20,913 nt of DNA. Origin: Mucidula mucida (taxonomy: Eukaryota; Basidiomycota; Agaricomycetes; Agaricales; Physalacriaceae). The DNA lies in assembly GCA_015501055.1 (NCBI GenBank), contig JADNYV010000591.1, positions 1 to 20,913 on the forward strand, read 5' to 3'. How positions within the stretch are numbered: the stretch's first letter is position 1; every line of letters starts with the position of its first letter. The notes under the pieces are model-generated. The model had not been told where the DNA came from. It worked only from the letters and a program-made list of their open reading frames with translations, and searched no databases. Made by a program: the position numbers and the translations under genes. This document shows, one piece after another, positions 1 to 9,021 of the stretch.

Positions 1-194
1 GGAAGTCCATGAGATATCGGCATGTATGATGTTCATCCATGTGTTTGGCGTGTGTTCAACATGAGTACGGCTTTGGTAATGAAAAGGAGTGGGATCAATG
101 ACGAAACAGATGATGAAACAGTCCGTTGGTTGATAGACAATCTCGATAAGATATGATGAGATATGAAATGTGAAAAATATGGCAATTTATAACA
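1..194 (-). repeat. Old inverted LTR end (U3 part), truncated by window start
   Basis: Read on the minus strand, this stretch begins TGTTATAAATTGCC at 194 and follows the U3 start of the three younger LTRs in the window (compare 9355-9550) with many substitutions and small indels. It is clearly older than they are. Only about 194 bases of the 528-base LTR fall inside the window. It abuts the LINE-like fragment that starts at 195. Confidence 0.85.
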
Positions 195-938
195 GCATCA
201 AACCTGTCTTAAGTGAACAGCATAAAAACGCAAGAGCGTGCAGACAAACTCAGTGCCTCTGCCAAAATTCCAGCTGCACAAGTTCCAGCTCCAAACATGA
301 GCTAGAGAAACATCACTTGTCAAATGTGGGTCAATCTGGGCAAGATATAACCTTTGTGACACCGCTGGGACAATCCCCAGTGAACTGCCATCAAAACATG
401 ATCTCTGTTTTTGAGCAGCAGCCTTTGCCTTCTCTGTATAATGCCGCGCAAGATGTCTCTGTCCACGGAGGAGAGAAAATCCCCACATACTGCACAGACT
501 TAATCATTGTCAACCGGCGATCCCGCACAAACAGCAAGATGTCCCTAGCGGCAATGGGCAAGACCATACACTCTGTCTTCACAACACTCATTATTGCAAA
601 GTTCCTTGCACACATAATCAACAGTATTCACCTTCTCCTGTGCTGTGAGCACCCGTTGTTTGCCAGGAAACATCATTCACTGTCCCCGTGAGAAACAGCA
701 CGCACCTGCCAGGACAACATTTCCCGAGCAAGACACCATAACCTCACCCAGATTGGCAAAGAAGACATCCCAAAGAAATTGGCGACATAGGATCACCATT
801 AACAACCAATCAACAATTTAAATGCACCTTCACCTTATGCTCATAGTGCACCACATACCTCATGCAGTGATAGAGCATACACATCCAGTCAAAGAGTGGC
901 CCAGCAACGCCACTCACATGGAGCTTGCACCATAGGGC
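195..938 (-). pseudogene. Decayed LINE-like (non-LTR) reverse transcriptase fragment
   Basis: Minus-strand reading in shifting frames gives blocks that I recognise as the reverse transcriptase C-terminal half of agaricomycete non-LTR retrotransposons. They are a GDPMSPI-like block (near 790-810), then CARNFAIMSVVKTECMV (about 565-620), KSVQYVGIFSPPW (about 470-515), YTEKAKAAAQK (about 405-440) and YLAQIDPHLT (about 315-345). The order and spacing fit one RT domain interrupted by several stops and frameshifts, so it cannot make protein. The assignment rests on remembered family patterns, not an alignment. Both ends are cut by LTR sequence: the old LTR end at 194 and the chromovirus LTR at 939. 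Confidence 0.6.
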
Positions 939-1466
939 TGTTATGAATCGCCATATTTTCACATTTTCACATCTTATCATATCTTATCGGGAGCCTTGTC
1001 TTATCAACCAACGGACCGTTTCATCATCTGTTTCGTCACCGATCATACCCCTTTTCATTACCGAAGCCGTACTCATGTCGGACACACGCCCAACACATGG
1101 ATGACATCATACATGCCGATACCTCATGGACTCCCTATTGTATACACACCGCCGACACTCGTAGCACACATGGTCGTTTCAGTATTATTACTTACATGCA
1201 GTCACCACTCGTATTTAATGGTTTCACGGACTAGTAGCATACAACACTGGGTCAAGGGCGTGGAGCATCCCTAGTGGAAACGCGTATGGACAAGGAGCTT
1301 CAAACACAGACTAATAGTATATAAGCAGTAGTGTAGTATCATTGTACTTTAGTTCCGATCTCGTTTATACACCTGGCCTAGCCTAGTCTTACGAACGCGA
1401 ACGTTTTCTCTTTCAGTTCTTGCTGTGGTACCTGGTTGAGTCTCGTGGCTTAGTCAGTCGCTAACA
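939..1466 (+). repeat. 5' LTR of the chromovirus
   Basis: It begins TGTTATGAATCGCC and ends GTCGCTAACA, with the short inverted repeat TGTTA/TAACA. It is 528 bases, the same length as the copy at 6897-7424. U3 runs to about 1349, the predicted transcript start is near 1350, and R/U5 follow. The 92-residue open frame inside it (996-1274) is conserved only because the DNA is repeated, and I do not regard it as a gene. Confidence 0.95.
1318..1325 (+). promoter_or_regulatory. TATA box of the 5' LTR
   Basis: TATATAAG lies about 32 bases upstream of AGTTCCGATCT (1351-1361), the sequence complementary to the primer-binding site. That spacing is what a TATA-driven start at about 1350 would give. The same box occurs at 7276-7283 in the second LTR, and on the minus strand at 9163-9170 in the inverted LTR. 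Confidence 0.75.
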
Positions 1467-1468
1467 GA

Positions 1469-1480
1469 AGATCGGAACTA
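1469..1480 (+). other. Self-primer binding site (Tf1-type)
   Basis: AGATCGGAACTA begins two bases after the LTR end. It is the perfect 12-base reverse complement of TAGTTCCGATCT at 1350-1361, which is where transcription should start. This is the arrangement known from fission yeast Tf1 and related chromoviruses, where the first ~11 bases of the mRNA fold back, are cut, and prime minus-strand DNA synthesis in place of a tRNA. The two-base gap would leave a two-base end for integrase to trim. The second copy (7427-7438) is identical. Confidence 0.75.
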
Positions 1481-2065
1481 CTTTCTACCACCTACCACAC
1501 ATCCCTGATCGTCGATCAGCACTTCGCTGTTTGATCATCGCACATTCCCCTATTCCCTTTCCCTGTTTACAGATCGACGGATTCCTAATTCCAGCGCACG
1601 TCCGCATACGTGTGTATTGGTCCCAGTAGCGCCGGCTAACAGTTAGAGATAACTGCCTCGGGTGCTGGAAGTAGCCGCTCTCACGAGAACGAACTTTTGG
1701 CAGTTGCACTTCAGTGGGCGCTGTTTACGGGTCAACCCCCGTTCCCAGGAAAACTTCGGCTTACCTCACACCAGAGGGACGTCGGCTGGGCAATTGCGAA
1801 CTTGTGACGAGCTCTTGGGCTCCGTAGATACGTAGTCAGTAGTCGGTAAAATAGCGTAGACAGTTACGATACCTACCTACTTTACTTACCTTACGATACA
1901 CATCATCATTCCCCACCCTACCAAGTCCTGGATTCTATTTCAGATCTAGGCGATCCCTCCCTATTCATCCAAACCTCTATTCCCTCACCCGTTTCATCCA
2001 AATCCGCATCACCCATATCCCCACTTTCACCCTTTCACTCTCCAATTCCATCACCCCGATCCATC
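1481..2065 (+). other. Chromovirus 5' leader
   Basis: This is 585 bases between the primer-binding site and the gag ATG, without a convincing ORF. It is repeated nearly unchanged at 7439-8020. It presumably holds packaging and translation signals, but none is identified. Confidence 0.6.
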
Positions 2066-2991
2066 ATGTCCAACGAGGCACCAGAAGCCGCTCATCACAC
2101 ACCCGCTCATCACGCCAATGACGAAACCAAAGGCCGATCCCTGGTCAACAAGCCTTATGACTATGACGGGGACAAGTCCAAGTACAAGAGCTGGTGGCGA
2201 TCGATGTTTACATACATCCGTGACAAGAAGAACAACCTCACATCGGACTCCGAAAGGATCGATGTTGTTCTCTCCTACATCCGAGGAGATCATGTTGATG
2301 CATGGGTCCAGAACTACTCGGACCAGAACTTCGATGAGGAAGAAGAGGAATGGACAGTCTCTTGGACTGAGTTCAAAGAGAACTTGAAGGAGCGATTTGT
2401 GGACTCCAACCTCGCGCGAGATGCGCAAGATCAGATCGAACGGTTGCGCCAGGGGCAAGACACCGCTCAAGATTTCTTTCAGAAGTTCGAGGTCCTGCTT
2501 ACTCAGGCGGAATACTCGAAGGATGATGCATTTGTCGTGCGACTTCTCGAGACCAATGTCAACGAGAAGATCATCGACCAGATCTATGGCAGCCGAGATG
2601 GGTTGCCAAAGAAGTACAAGGATTGGAAGGCACAGATCATTCAGATCGATCAGCTATGGAGAAGGCGGGCGGCGAGCAAGAGGTCCGGCATGCAGGTCCG
2701 GCCCCAAGCTCCGCAGGCGGCTACATCGAGAGCCAATCCTACGAACCCACCCCCGACGCCGATCACACGACGAGATGCCACCGGTGTTACCTATGGAGGA
2801 GCCGGCAGGCCGATGGACATCGACAAGCACGTCGAAGGGACTCTGCTTCAGCTGTGGCGAACATGGCCATGTTAGCAGGTTCTGTCCGAAGAAGGGTCGA
2901 CCCCAGACGATTCGGGGTTATGGACCGAAATGAACAACGAGGAAAGAAGAAGTTGGCCGAAGAGTTGGGTTTTGCGAAGCTCCCGCAGTAG
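2066..2991 (+). pseudogene. gag: gag, copy 1 (frameshifted)
   Basis: Starts at ATG 2066 (CATCATGTCC). Residues about 35-210 form a retrotransposon-gag capsid domain (WWRSMFTYIRDKKNN, FKENLKERFVDSN, QDFFQKFEVLLTQ). A proline-rich stretch and a CX2CX4HX4C nucleocapsid knuckle (CFSCGEHGHVSRFC) follow. Against the second copy (8021-8950) it lacks four single bases, after codon ~253 (around 2830, 2840, 2917 and 2940), so the knuckle and the C-terminus lie in different frames. The TAG at 2989-2991 matches the stop of the other copy. The sequence of this copy at the slippery site is intact. Confidence 0.9.
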
Positions 2992-3009
2992 ACGCAGTCC
3001 TGCCGGAGC
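2967..3009 (+). promoter_or_regulatory. Putative -1 ribosomal frameshift signal between gag and pol
   Basis: The heptamer G-GGT-TTT (2967-2973) sits in the gag frame as X-XXY-YYZ. Five bases later a hairpin begins. GCTCC (2979-2983) pairs with GGAGC (3005-3009). After a C/C mismatch, GCAG (2985-2988) pairs with CTGC (3000-3003). After a two-base bulge, GAC (2991-2993) pairs with GTC (2997-2999), closing a GCA triloop. The gag TAG lies inside the hairpin. A -1 slip enters a frame open for 62 codons (to TAA 3153-3155). The same bases are kept in copy 2 (8926-8968). Confidence 0.65.
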
Positions 3010-3271
3010 AGTCATCAAGGGAAGGGTCGTCAGATGCAGAATTTATTTACAGTACGGGTACTGAAACATCTAAAATATCATCGACGACTTCACCAACAAA
3101 ACCTGCGAAAGAAAGATTTGAGCCAAATACGCCCGAGTGGATGCACAACGGCTAAGAGAGGATGACATGTCGAGAGCAGTGGGAATTTGAGAGCATGGAT
3201 GCCGGAGCGGAGAGAGAGAGAAGCACGGAGGAGAAGGTGATGGCGATCAGAGCGTTGACAAGGAAGCTGCG

Positions 3272-3739
3272 GTGGAAGTTGTGACGGAGTTGAAAAAGTC
3301 GAGGAAGTACATCCGGGGAACAAAGGGGCAGGACATGAAACTCCGAGTAACCATAGAGAGCGTACACACAGGCTCTGAATGGGAAACGAGTGCCCTTCTT
3401 GACAGTGGAGCAACGGGTTCTTGTGTCAATAAAGAATTCGTCGAGAAGAACGGACTCCCGATCAAGGAGTTACCGGTCAAGCTCCCTGTCTACAATGCGG
3501 ATGGAACCCTAAACGAGGGAGGAGCAATCGAAGGCTTTGTGGAGGTCCGGATGAAGATCGGTGATCACGCAGAAAAGATTGAGTTGGCCGTCACCAATCT
3601 TGGCAAAACAAGCATCTTTTTGGGGCTAGATTGGTTACGATATCACAACCCCACGATCAACTGGACGGAATCCACGTTGTCTTTTGATCGATGCCCAGAC
3701 CGTGCGGCTATCTACCCGAGTATGACTCGCCGAAGATGA
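3272..3739 (+). pseudogene. pol: Retropepsin-like aspartic protease domain of pol
   Basis: This open stretch encodes the element's protease. The catalytic motif LLDSGATGSCVN (about residues 42-53 of the stretch) has the D-S/T-G core, and the FLGLDWLRYHNPTINW block near the end is typical of Ty3/Gypsy proteases. It would cleave the gag-pol polyprotein inside virus-like particles. It is isolated by frame breaks on both sides: the upstream -1 frame ends at 3153-3155, and the following pol sequence (EEFSDVFSKADFDKLPERRPWDHAI, from about 3860) is in another frame. It is therefore part of a dead polyprotein gene and not a separate gene. Confidence 0.9.
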
Positions 3740-3761
3740 AGGAGAAGATGTAGAAGAGAAG

Positions 3762-5230
3762 TTGGAAGAGGGAGAGCGCTTGTTCTGGATGGACTGGGAC
3801 AACTATCGCAAAAGCGGTGAAAAGCTGAGATCACAACAGCCTTCATCCGCTGCTGCACCTTACATTGAGGAATTCTCCGATGTATTTAGCAAGGCGGACT
3901 TTGACAAGTTACCGGAGCGAAGACCCTGGGATCACGCGATAGAACTTACGCCTGGTTCCAAACCGGTTGACTGCAAGGTCTATCCCCTTAGTCCATCGAG
4001 CAGAAGGCATTAGACGAGTTCTTGGAGGAAAACATACGCACGGGACGCATACGGCCATCAATCTCACCCATGGCGTCACCATTCTTCTTTGTCAAGAAGA
4101 AGGACGGAAGCCTTCGGCCAGTGCAGGATTATCGGAAGTTGAACGACATGACAATCAAGAACCGATACCCTTGCCGTTGATTCAGGAGCTTATCGACAAG
4201 TTGAAGGGAGCAAAGGTTTTCACAAAGATGGATGTCCGATGGGGTTACAATAACATCGGATCAAAGAAGGTGATGAGTGGAAAGCGGCGTTTAGAACAAA
4301 CCGAGGCCTGTTCGAGCCCTCAGTCATGTTCTTTGGACTTACAAACTCGCCGGCAACGTTCAATCGTTCATGAATCACATTCTGAAGGAGTTGATTGACG
4401 ACGGACATGTTATAGTTTACTTGGACGATATACTTATCTTTACGAACACTCTCGAGGAGCATAGACAGATTGTACGAAGGGTATTAGAATATTACGAGTA
4501 AATAAGTTGTATTTAAAACCCGAGAAATGTAGTTTTGAGGCACATACTGTAGACTACTTAGGAGTTATTGTTGGAGGAGGAGAAGTGAAGATGGATCCGG
4601 CAAAAGTGGCCGTAGTGAAGGAATGGAAGGAGCCGACGAAGAAGAAGGAAGTACAGTCATTCCTGGGCTTCTGCAACTTCTACCGACGTTTCATCCGGGG
4701 ATTTGCGGGAGTAGCGAAGCCATTGACATCGCTAACTGGGAAGGGCGAGTGGGTTTGGGGCATGGAGCAGCACGAGGCGTTTGAGGAGTTGAAACGGAGG
4801 ATGACGGAAGAACCCGTTCTGATTGTACCACGCGACGACGGCAAGTTTTGAGTCGAGGCGGACTCCTCAACTATGCAACGGGGCGGTTCTTTCCCAGTTT
4901 GTTGACGGAAAATGGAGACCAGTAGCCTTTCGGTCTCGCGCGCTGAACGAAGTGGAGCGCAATTATGAGATCTACGACAAAGAGATGATGGCTATTATGG
5001 ACTCGATCGACGACTGGCGGCAATATCTCCTAGGCGCTAAGGAGACAGTGGAGGTTTTCACCGATCATCAAAACCTCAGTACTTCGGAAGCCACAGAAGT
5101 TGAACCGGAGGCAGGCAGATGGGTTACGGAGTTGGCGAGTATGACATACAGATGATTCACAAGCCGGGCAGACGATGGGAAAAGCTGATGCCTTGTCAAG
5201 GATGACAGGCCTTGAGAAGGGGGAAAAAGA
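3762..5230 (+). pseudogene. pol: Reverse transcriptase and RNase H domains of pol, frame-broken
   Basis: Pieces in several frames follow the Ty3/Gypsy order. They are the pre-RT block ending WDHAIELTPGSKPV (to about 3970); [20 protein letters not shown] (about 4080-4135); the [14 protein letters not shown] block near 4215-4260; the catalytic YLDD at 4418-4429; KPEKCSF and YLGVIV (4513-4570); and SFLGFCNFYRRFIRGFA (about 4655-4705). RNase H follows (SQFVDGKWRPVAFRSRALN, then VFTDHQNLS near 5055-5080), ending in GKADALSRM (about 5175-5200). In the third RT block the usual DLRWGYN/DVRWGYN motif is kept. At least five frame changes and stops separate the pieces, including near 4120-4160, 4260, 4500, 4850 and 5080. 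No active enzyme can be made from this copy. Confidence 0.92.
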
Positions 5231-5459
5231 TAACGAAAACGTTGTTTTGCTCAAACCGGAGTTTTTTATTTCACAAATTCAATTTTCTTTACATACAGTA
5301 GATACACCGGAGGACGAATTACTTAACAAAATCAAACAAAGAAAAGGAAACAAAGACAGATACGTACAAAAAGCATTAGAAAACAAAGAAAAAGGATGGG
5401 AAGAGAAGGAAAATGGACTTATTATGTGGAAGATCGTATTTACATACCGAAGGACAAGG

Positions 5460-6470
5460 AATTGCGGGGAAGAGTTATTGGAATGCACCATGATGCACAG
5501 CTTGCAGGGCATCCGGACGATACAAGACCCTCGAGCTGATCACACGCACCTATTGGTGGCCGGAATCAGCCGAGACGTCCGTGAATACGTAGAAGGGTGT
5601 CAAAAATGCCAGGTACAAAGTCACATCGCACGAAGCCGGCTGCACCTCTTCACCTATTGATGTGCCAAGCGAGCCATGGGAGTAGTAGGGACGGACATGA
5701 TTGGAGAACTGCCGGAATCGGAGGATACAACGCGATCAGCACGTTTGTGGACCATTTCACAAAGCGATTACGCATCATACCGACACACACCACTCTGACG
5801 TCAGAAGGCATGGCCCGCATTTACCGTGATCGCATTTTCCCCATACATGGGATGCCACGACAGATGATACATGATCGCGGTCCACAATACCACTCGCGTT
5901 TCATGAAGGAGTTGTACCGGTTGTTGGGCATACAAGGAAACTTTACAACGGCGTATCATCCACAGGCAAATGGGCAGACGAACGGTTGAACCAAGAGATA
6001 GAACATTTCTTACGGTTATTTGTCAACTACCATCAGAACGACTGGCATGAATGGCTACCCTCTGCTGAATTCGTTTACAACGATCGAGTTCACTCGGCAA
6101 CCAAAGTCACTCCGTTCTTCGCAGACATGGGCAGACACCCTACAAAGGCACCGCTCCGAAAACGGCATCGAGAAATGAGACTGCGCAGGAGTTTGCCGAC
6201 GGCATGAGGAAAACATGGGAGAAGTGGGTCGCATTGAAGATGGCAAAGAGGACATGAAACGGTTTTATGACAGGAAGCGGACAGAGGCAGTAGAGTACAA
6301 GGAAGGCGACAAAGTATGGCTGGAAGGGACGAATCTCAGCACGGACCGACCAATGAAGAAGCTCGATGACAAACGTTCGGGCCGTTCAAAGTGATCAAGA
6401 AAGTCGGGACGAGCTCTTACAAGCTCCAGATTCCTCACACGTGGAAAAGCATTCATCCCGTGTTCAATGA
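5460..6470 (+). pseudogene. pol: Integrase domain of pol, frame-broken
   Basis: The HHCC zinc-binding segment is readable (GMHHDAQLAGHPG near 5480-5515, then CQKC near 5597-5611). The DDE core follows: VGTDMIGELPE near 5687, STFVDHFTKR, IHDRGPQYHSRF near 5868-5900, and AYHPQANGQT up to 5980. A one-base deletion at about 5979-5982 removes the Glu codon of the DDE triad and turns the following Arg-Leu into a stop. The next frame (NQEIEHFLRLFVNYHQNDW) continues from 5989. Past 6200 the reading frame changes again through the GPFKV/SYKLQIP C-terminal part. It would insert the element cDNA into chromatin if intact. Confidence 0.9.
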
Positions 6471-6557
6471 GGCCTGTTGACGCCTTACCACGAGCCGCAA
6501 TTTCCGACGCAACCCCGAGACACGCGTCCACCACCTGTGCTGGAAGGAGCCGAACCG

Positions 6558-6719
6558 GAATGGGAGGTTGAGAAAGTGGTGAATTCCCGGAAGTACCGCG
6601 GGGGTTTTCAATACAAGGTTCACTGGAAGGGTTATGGCACACACGAGCAGACATGGGAACCGGCATGCAATCTCAAAAATGCCGACGAAGCCATCAGTGA
6701 TTTCCACCAACAATATCCG
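6558..6719 (+). pseudogene. Chromodomain at the pol C-terminus
   Basis: About 54 residues starting EWEVEKVVNSRKYRGG, with YKVHWKGYGTHEQTWEP and a closing helix NADEAISDFHQQYP, match the chromodomain fold. The first aromatic-cage position falls within WEVEKVV, and W of HWKGY and W of TWEP are present. Chromovirus chromodomains bind modified histone H3 and steer integration. The open stretch around it (6477-6821) has no start of its own and is the polyprotein tail. The pol reading ends at a TAA at 6883-6885, just ahead of the polypurine tract. Confidence 0.92.
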
Positions 6720-6883
6720 AACAAGCCAAAGCCACCCGCGCTTGCTCGCATTGAAGTCCCCATGTCGCAATTTCCATCACATCTATTCCGACCCATGCCA
6801 CCGCCGATACCGAACCCCTGACGTCACGCTACCCTCTGCAGCCCTCATGGAGCGACTCTGGCGCAGAATGGAACTTGCGCCTT

Positions 6884-6893
6884 AAGGAGGGGG
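6884..6893 (+). other. Polypurine tract
   Basis: AAGGAGGGGG lies three bases before the 3' LTR start (6897). This is the expected plus-strand DNA priming site of an LTR retrotransposon. Confidence 0.8.
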
Positions 6894-6896
6894 TGA

Positions 6897-7424
6897 TGTT
6901 ATGAATCGCCATATTTTCACATTTTCACATCTTATCATATCTTATCGGGGCCTTGTCTTATCAACCAACGGACCGTTTCATCATCTGTTTCGTCACCGAT
7001 CATACCCCTTTTCATTACCGAAGCCGTACTCATGTCGGACACACGCCCAACACATGGATGACATCATACATGCCGATACCTCATGGACTCCCTATTGTAT
7101 ACACACCACCGACACTCGTAGCACACATGGTCGTTTCAGTATTATTACTTACATGCAGTTACCACTCGTATTTAATGGTTTCACGGACTAGTAGCATACA
7201 ACACTGGGTCAAGGGCGTGGAGCATCCCTAGTGGAAACGCGTATGGACAAGGAGTCTCAAACACAGACTTACTAGTATATAAGCAGTAGTGTAGTATCAT
7301 TGTACTTTAGTTCCGATCTCGTTTATACACCTGGCCTAGCCTAGTCTTACGAACGCGAACGCTTTCTTCCTTAGTTCTTGCTGTGGTACCTGGTTGAGTC
7401 TCGTGGCTTAGTCAGTCGCTAACA
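6897..7424 (+). repeat. 3' LTR, shared with the downstream gag copy
   Basis: A 528-base LTR with the same TGTTATGAATC start and TAACA end as 939-1466. It has small differences, for example ATCGGGGCC for ATCGGGAGCC and altered bases around the TATA box. It serves both as 3' LTR of the full element and as 5' LTR of the following leader and gag copy. TATATAAG is at 7276-7283, and the self-priming pair is AGTTCCGATCT (7309-7319) with AGATCGGAACT (7427-7437). Confidence 0.95.
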
Positions 7425-9021
7425 GAAGATCGGAACTACTTTCTACCACCTACCACACATCCCTGATCGTCGATCAGCACTTCGCTGTTTGATCATCGCA
7501 CATTCCCCATCCCTTTCCTGTTTACAGATCGACGGATTCCTAATTCCAGCGCACGTCCGCATACGTGTGTATTGGTCCCAGTAGCGCCGGCTAACAGTTA
7601 GAGATAACTGCCTCGGGTGCTGGAAGTAGCCGCTCTCACGAGAACGAACTTTTGGCAGTTGCACTTCAGTGGGCGCTGTTTACGGGTCAACCCCCGTTCC
7701 CAGGAAAACTTCGGCTTACCTCACACCAGAGGGACGTCGGCTGGGCAATTGCGAACTTGTGACGAGCTCTTGGGCTCCGTAGATACGTAGTCAGTAGTCG
7801 GTAAAATAGCGTAGACAGTTACGATACCTACCTACTTTACTTACCTTACGATACACATCATCATTCCCCACCCTACCAAGTCCTGGATTCTATTTCAGAT
7901 CTAGGCGATCCCTCCCTATTCATCCAAACCTCTATTCCCTCACCCGTTTCATCAAGATCCGCATCTCCCATATCCCCACTTTCACCCTTTCACTCTCCGA
8001 TCCTATCACCCCGATTCATCATGTCCAACGAAGCACCCGAAACCGTTCCTCACACACCCGCTCATCATGCTGAGGTCGAAACCAAAGGCCGATCCCTTGT
8101 CAACAAGCCTTACGACTATGACGGGGACAAGTCCAAGTACAAGAGCTGGTGGCGATCGATGTTCACATACATCCGTGACAAGAAGAACAACCTCACATCT
8201 GACTCCGAAAGGATCGATGTTGTTCTCTCCTACATCTGAGGAGATCATGTAGATGCATGGGTCCAGAACTACTCGGACCAGAACTTCGACGAGGAAGAAG
8301 AGGAATGGACAGTCTCTTGGACGGAGTTCAAGGAAGACTTGAAGGAGCAATTTGTGGATTCCAACCTCGCGCAAGACGCGCAAGACCAGATCGAGCGGTT
8401 GCGCCAGGGGCAAGACACCGCTCAAGATTTCTTCCAGAAGTTCGAGGTCCTGCTCACTCAGGCAGGATATTCGAAGGATGACGCATTTGTTGTGCGACTT
8501 CTCGAGACCAACGTCAACGAGAAGATCATTGATCAGATCTATGGTAGCCGAGACGGGTTGCCAGAGAAGTACAAGGATTGGAAGGCACAGATCCTTCAGA
8601 TCGATCAGCTGTGGAGAAGGCGGGCGGCGAGCAAGAGGTCCGGCATGCAGTCCCGGCCTCAAGCTCCGCAGGTGGCTACATCAAGAGCTAATCCTGCGAA
8701 CCCACCTCCAACGCCGATCACACGACGAGATGCCACCGGTGTTACCTATGGAGGAGCCGGCAGGCCGATGGACATCGACAATGCACGTCGAAGGGGACTT
8801 TGCTTCAGCTGTGGCGAACACGGCCATGTCAGCAGGTTCTGTCCCAAGAAGGGTCGACCCCAGACAATTCGGGGTTTATGGACCGAGATGAATGACGAGG
8901 AGAAGAAGAAGCTGGCCAAAGAGTTGGGTTTTGCGAAGCTCCCGCAGTAGACGCAGTCCTGCCGGAGCAGTCATCAAGGAAAGGGTCGTCAGATGCAGAA
9001 TCTATTTACAGTACGGGTACT
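7425..9021 (+). mobile_element. Truncated second chromovirus internal copy (PBS, leader, gag)
   Basis: Nearly identical to 1467-3062, with few substitutions and small indels. It holds the primer-binding site, leader, full gag and frameshift signal. Homology stops exactly after GTACT at 9017-9021, where the first copy continues GAAACATC (3063 on) and this copy passes directly into an inverted LTR. No pol sequence is present on this copy. Confidence 0.93.
8021..8950 (+). pseudogene. gag: gag, copy 2 (one nonsense codon)
   Basis: A 310-codon frame from ATG 8021 to TAG 8948-8950, interrupted only by TGA at 8237-8239 where copy 1 has CGA. It includes the capsid-like domain, the proline-rich linker and an in-frame CX2CX4HX4C knuckle (CFSCGEHGHVSRFC). 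It therefore shows the family's gag length (309 residues) and frame, and serves as the reference for the damage in copy 1. The nonsense change is a C-to-T at a CpG, as expected from deamination of methylated cytosine. The GGGTTTT heptamer is at 8926-8932 and the hairpin at 8938-8968. Confidence 0.92.

Larger units (their letters stand above)
939..7424 (+). mobile_element. Near full-length Ty3/Gypsy chromovirus, coding capacity lost
   Basis: The order is LTR (939-1466), self-primer binding site, leader, gag, protease, RT, RNase H, integrase, chromodomain, polypurine tract, LTR (6897-7424). Integrase after RNase H places it in Ty3/Gypsy, and the chromodomain places it in the chromovirus branch. 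The LTRs are both 528 bases, start TGTTA and end TAACA, and differ at roughly a dozen positions by eye (about 98% identical), which suggests a fairly recent insertion. Gag and pol nevertheless carry many single-base indels. The five bases before the 5' LTR are AGGGC. No matching target duplication is visible, because the 3' LTR runs on into a second internal copy. Confidence 0.95.

Noticed and set aside
996..1274. A 92-residue ORF found in all three younger LTRs (also 6953-7231 and 9215-9493 minus).
   Set aside because: It is conserved only because the LTR DNA is repeated. It lies in U3 upstream of the TATA box and overlaps control sequence.
1485..1709. Minus-strand ORF in the chromovirus leader, repeated at 7443-7664.
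   Set aside because: Antisense to a leader, and the repeat copy differs by an indel. No protein-like features.
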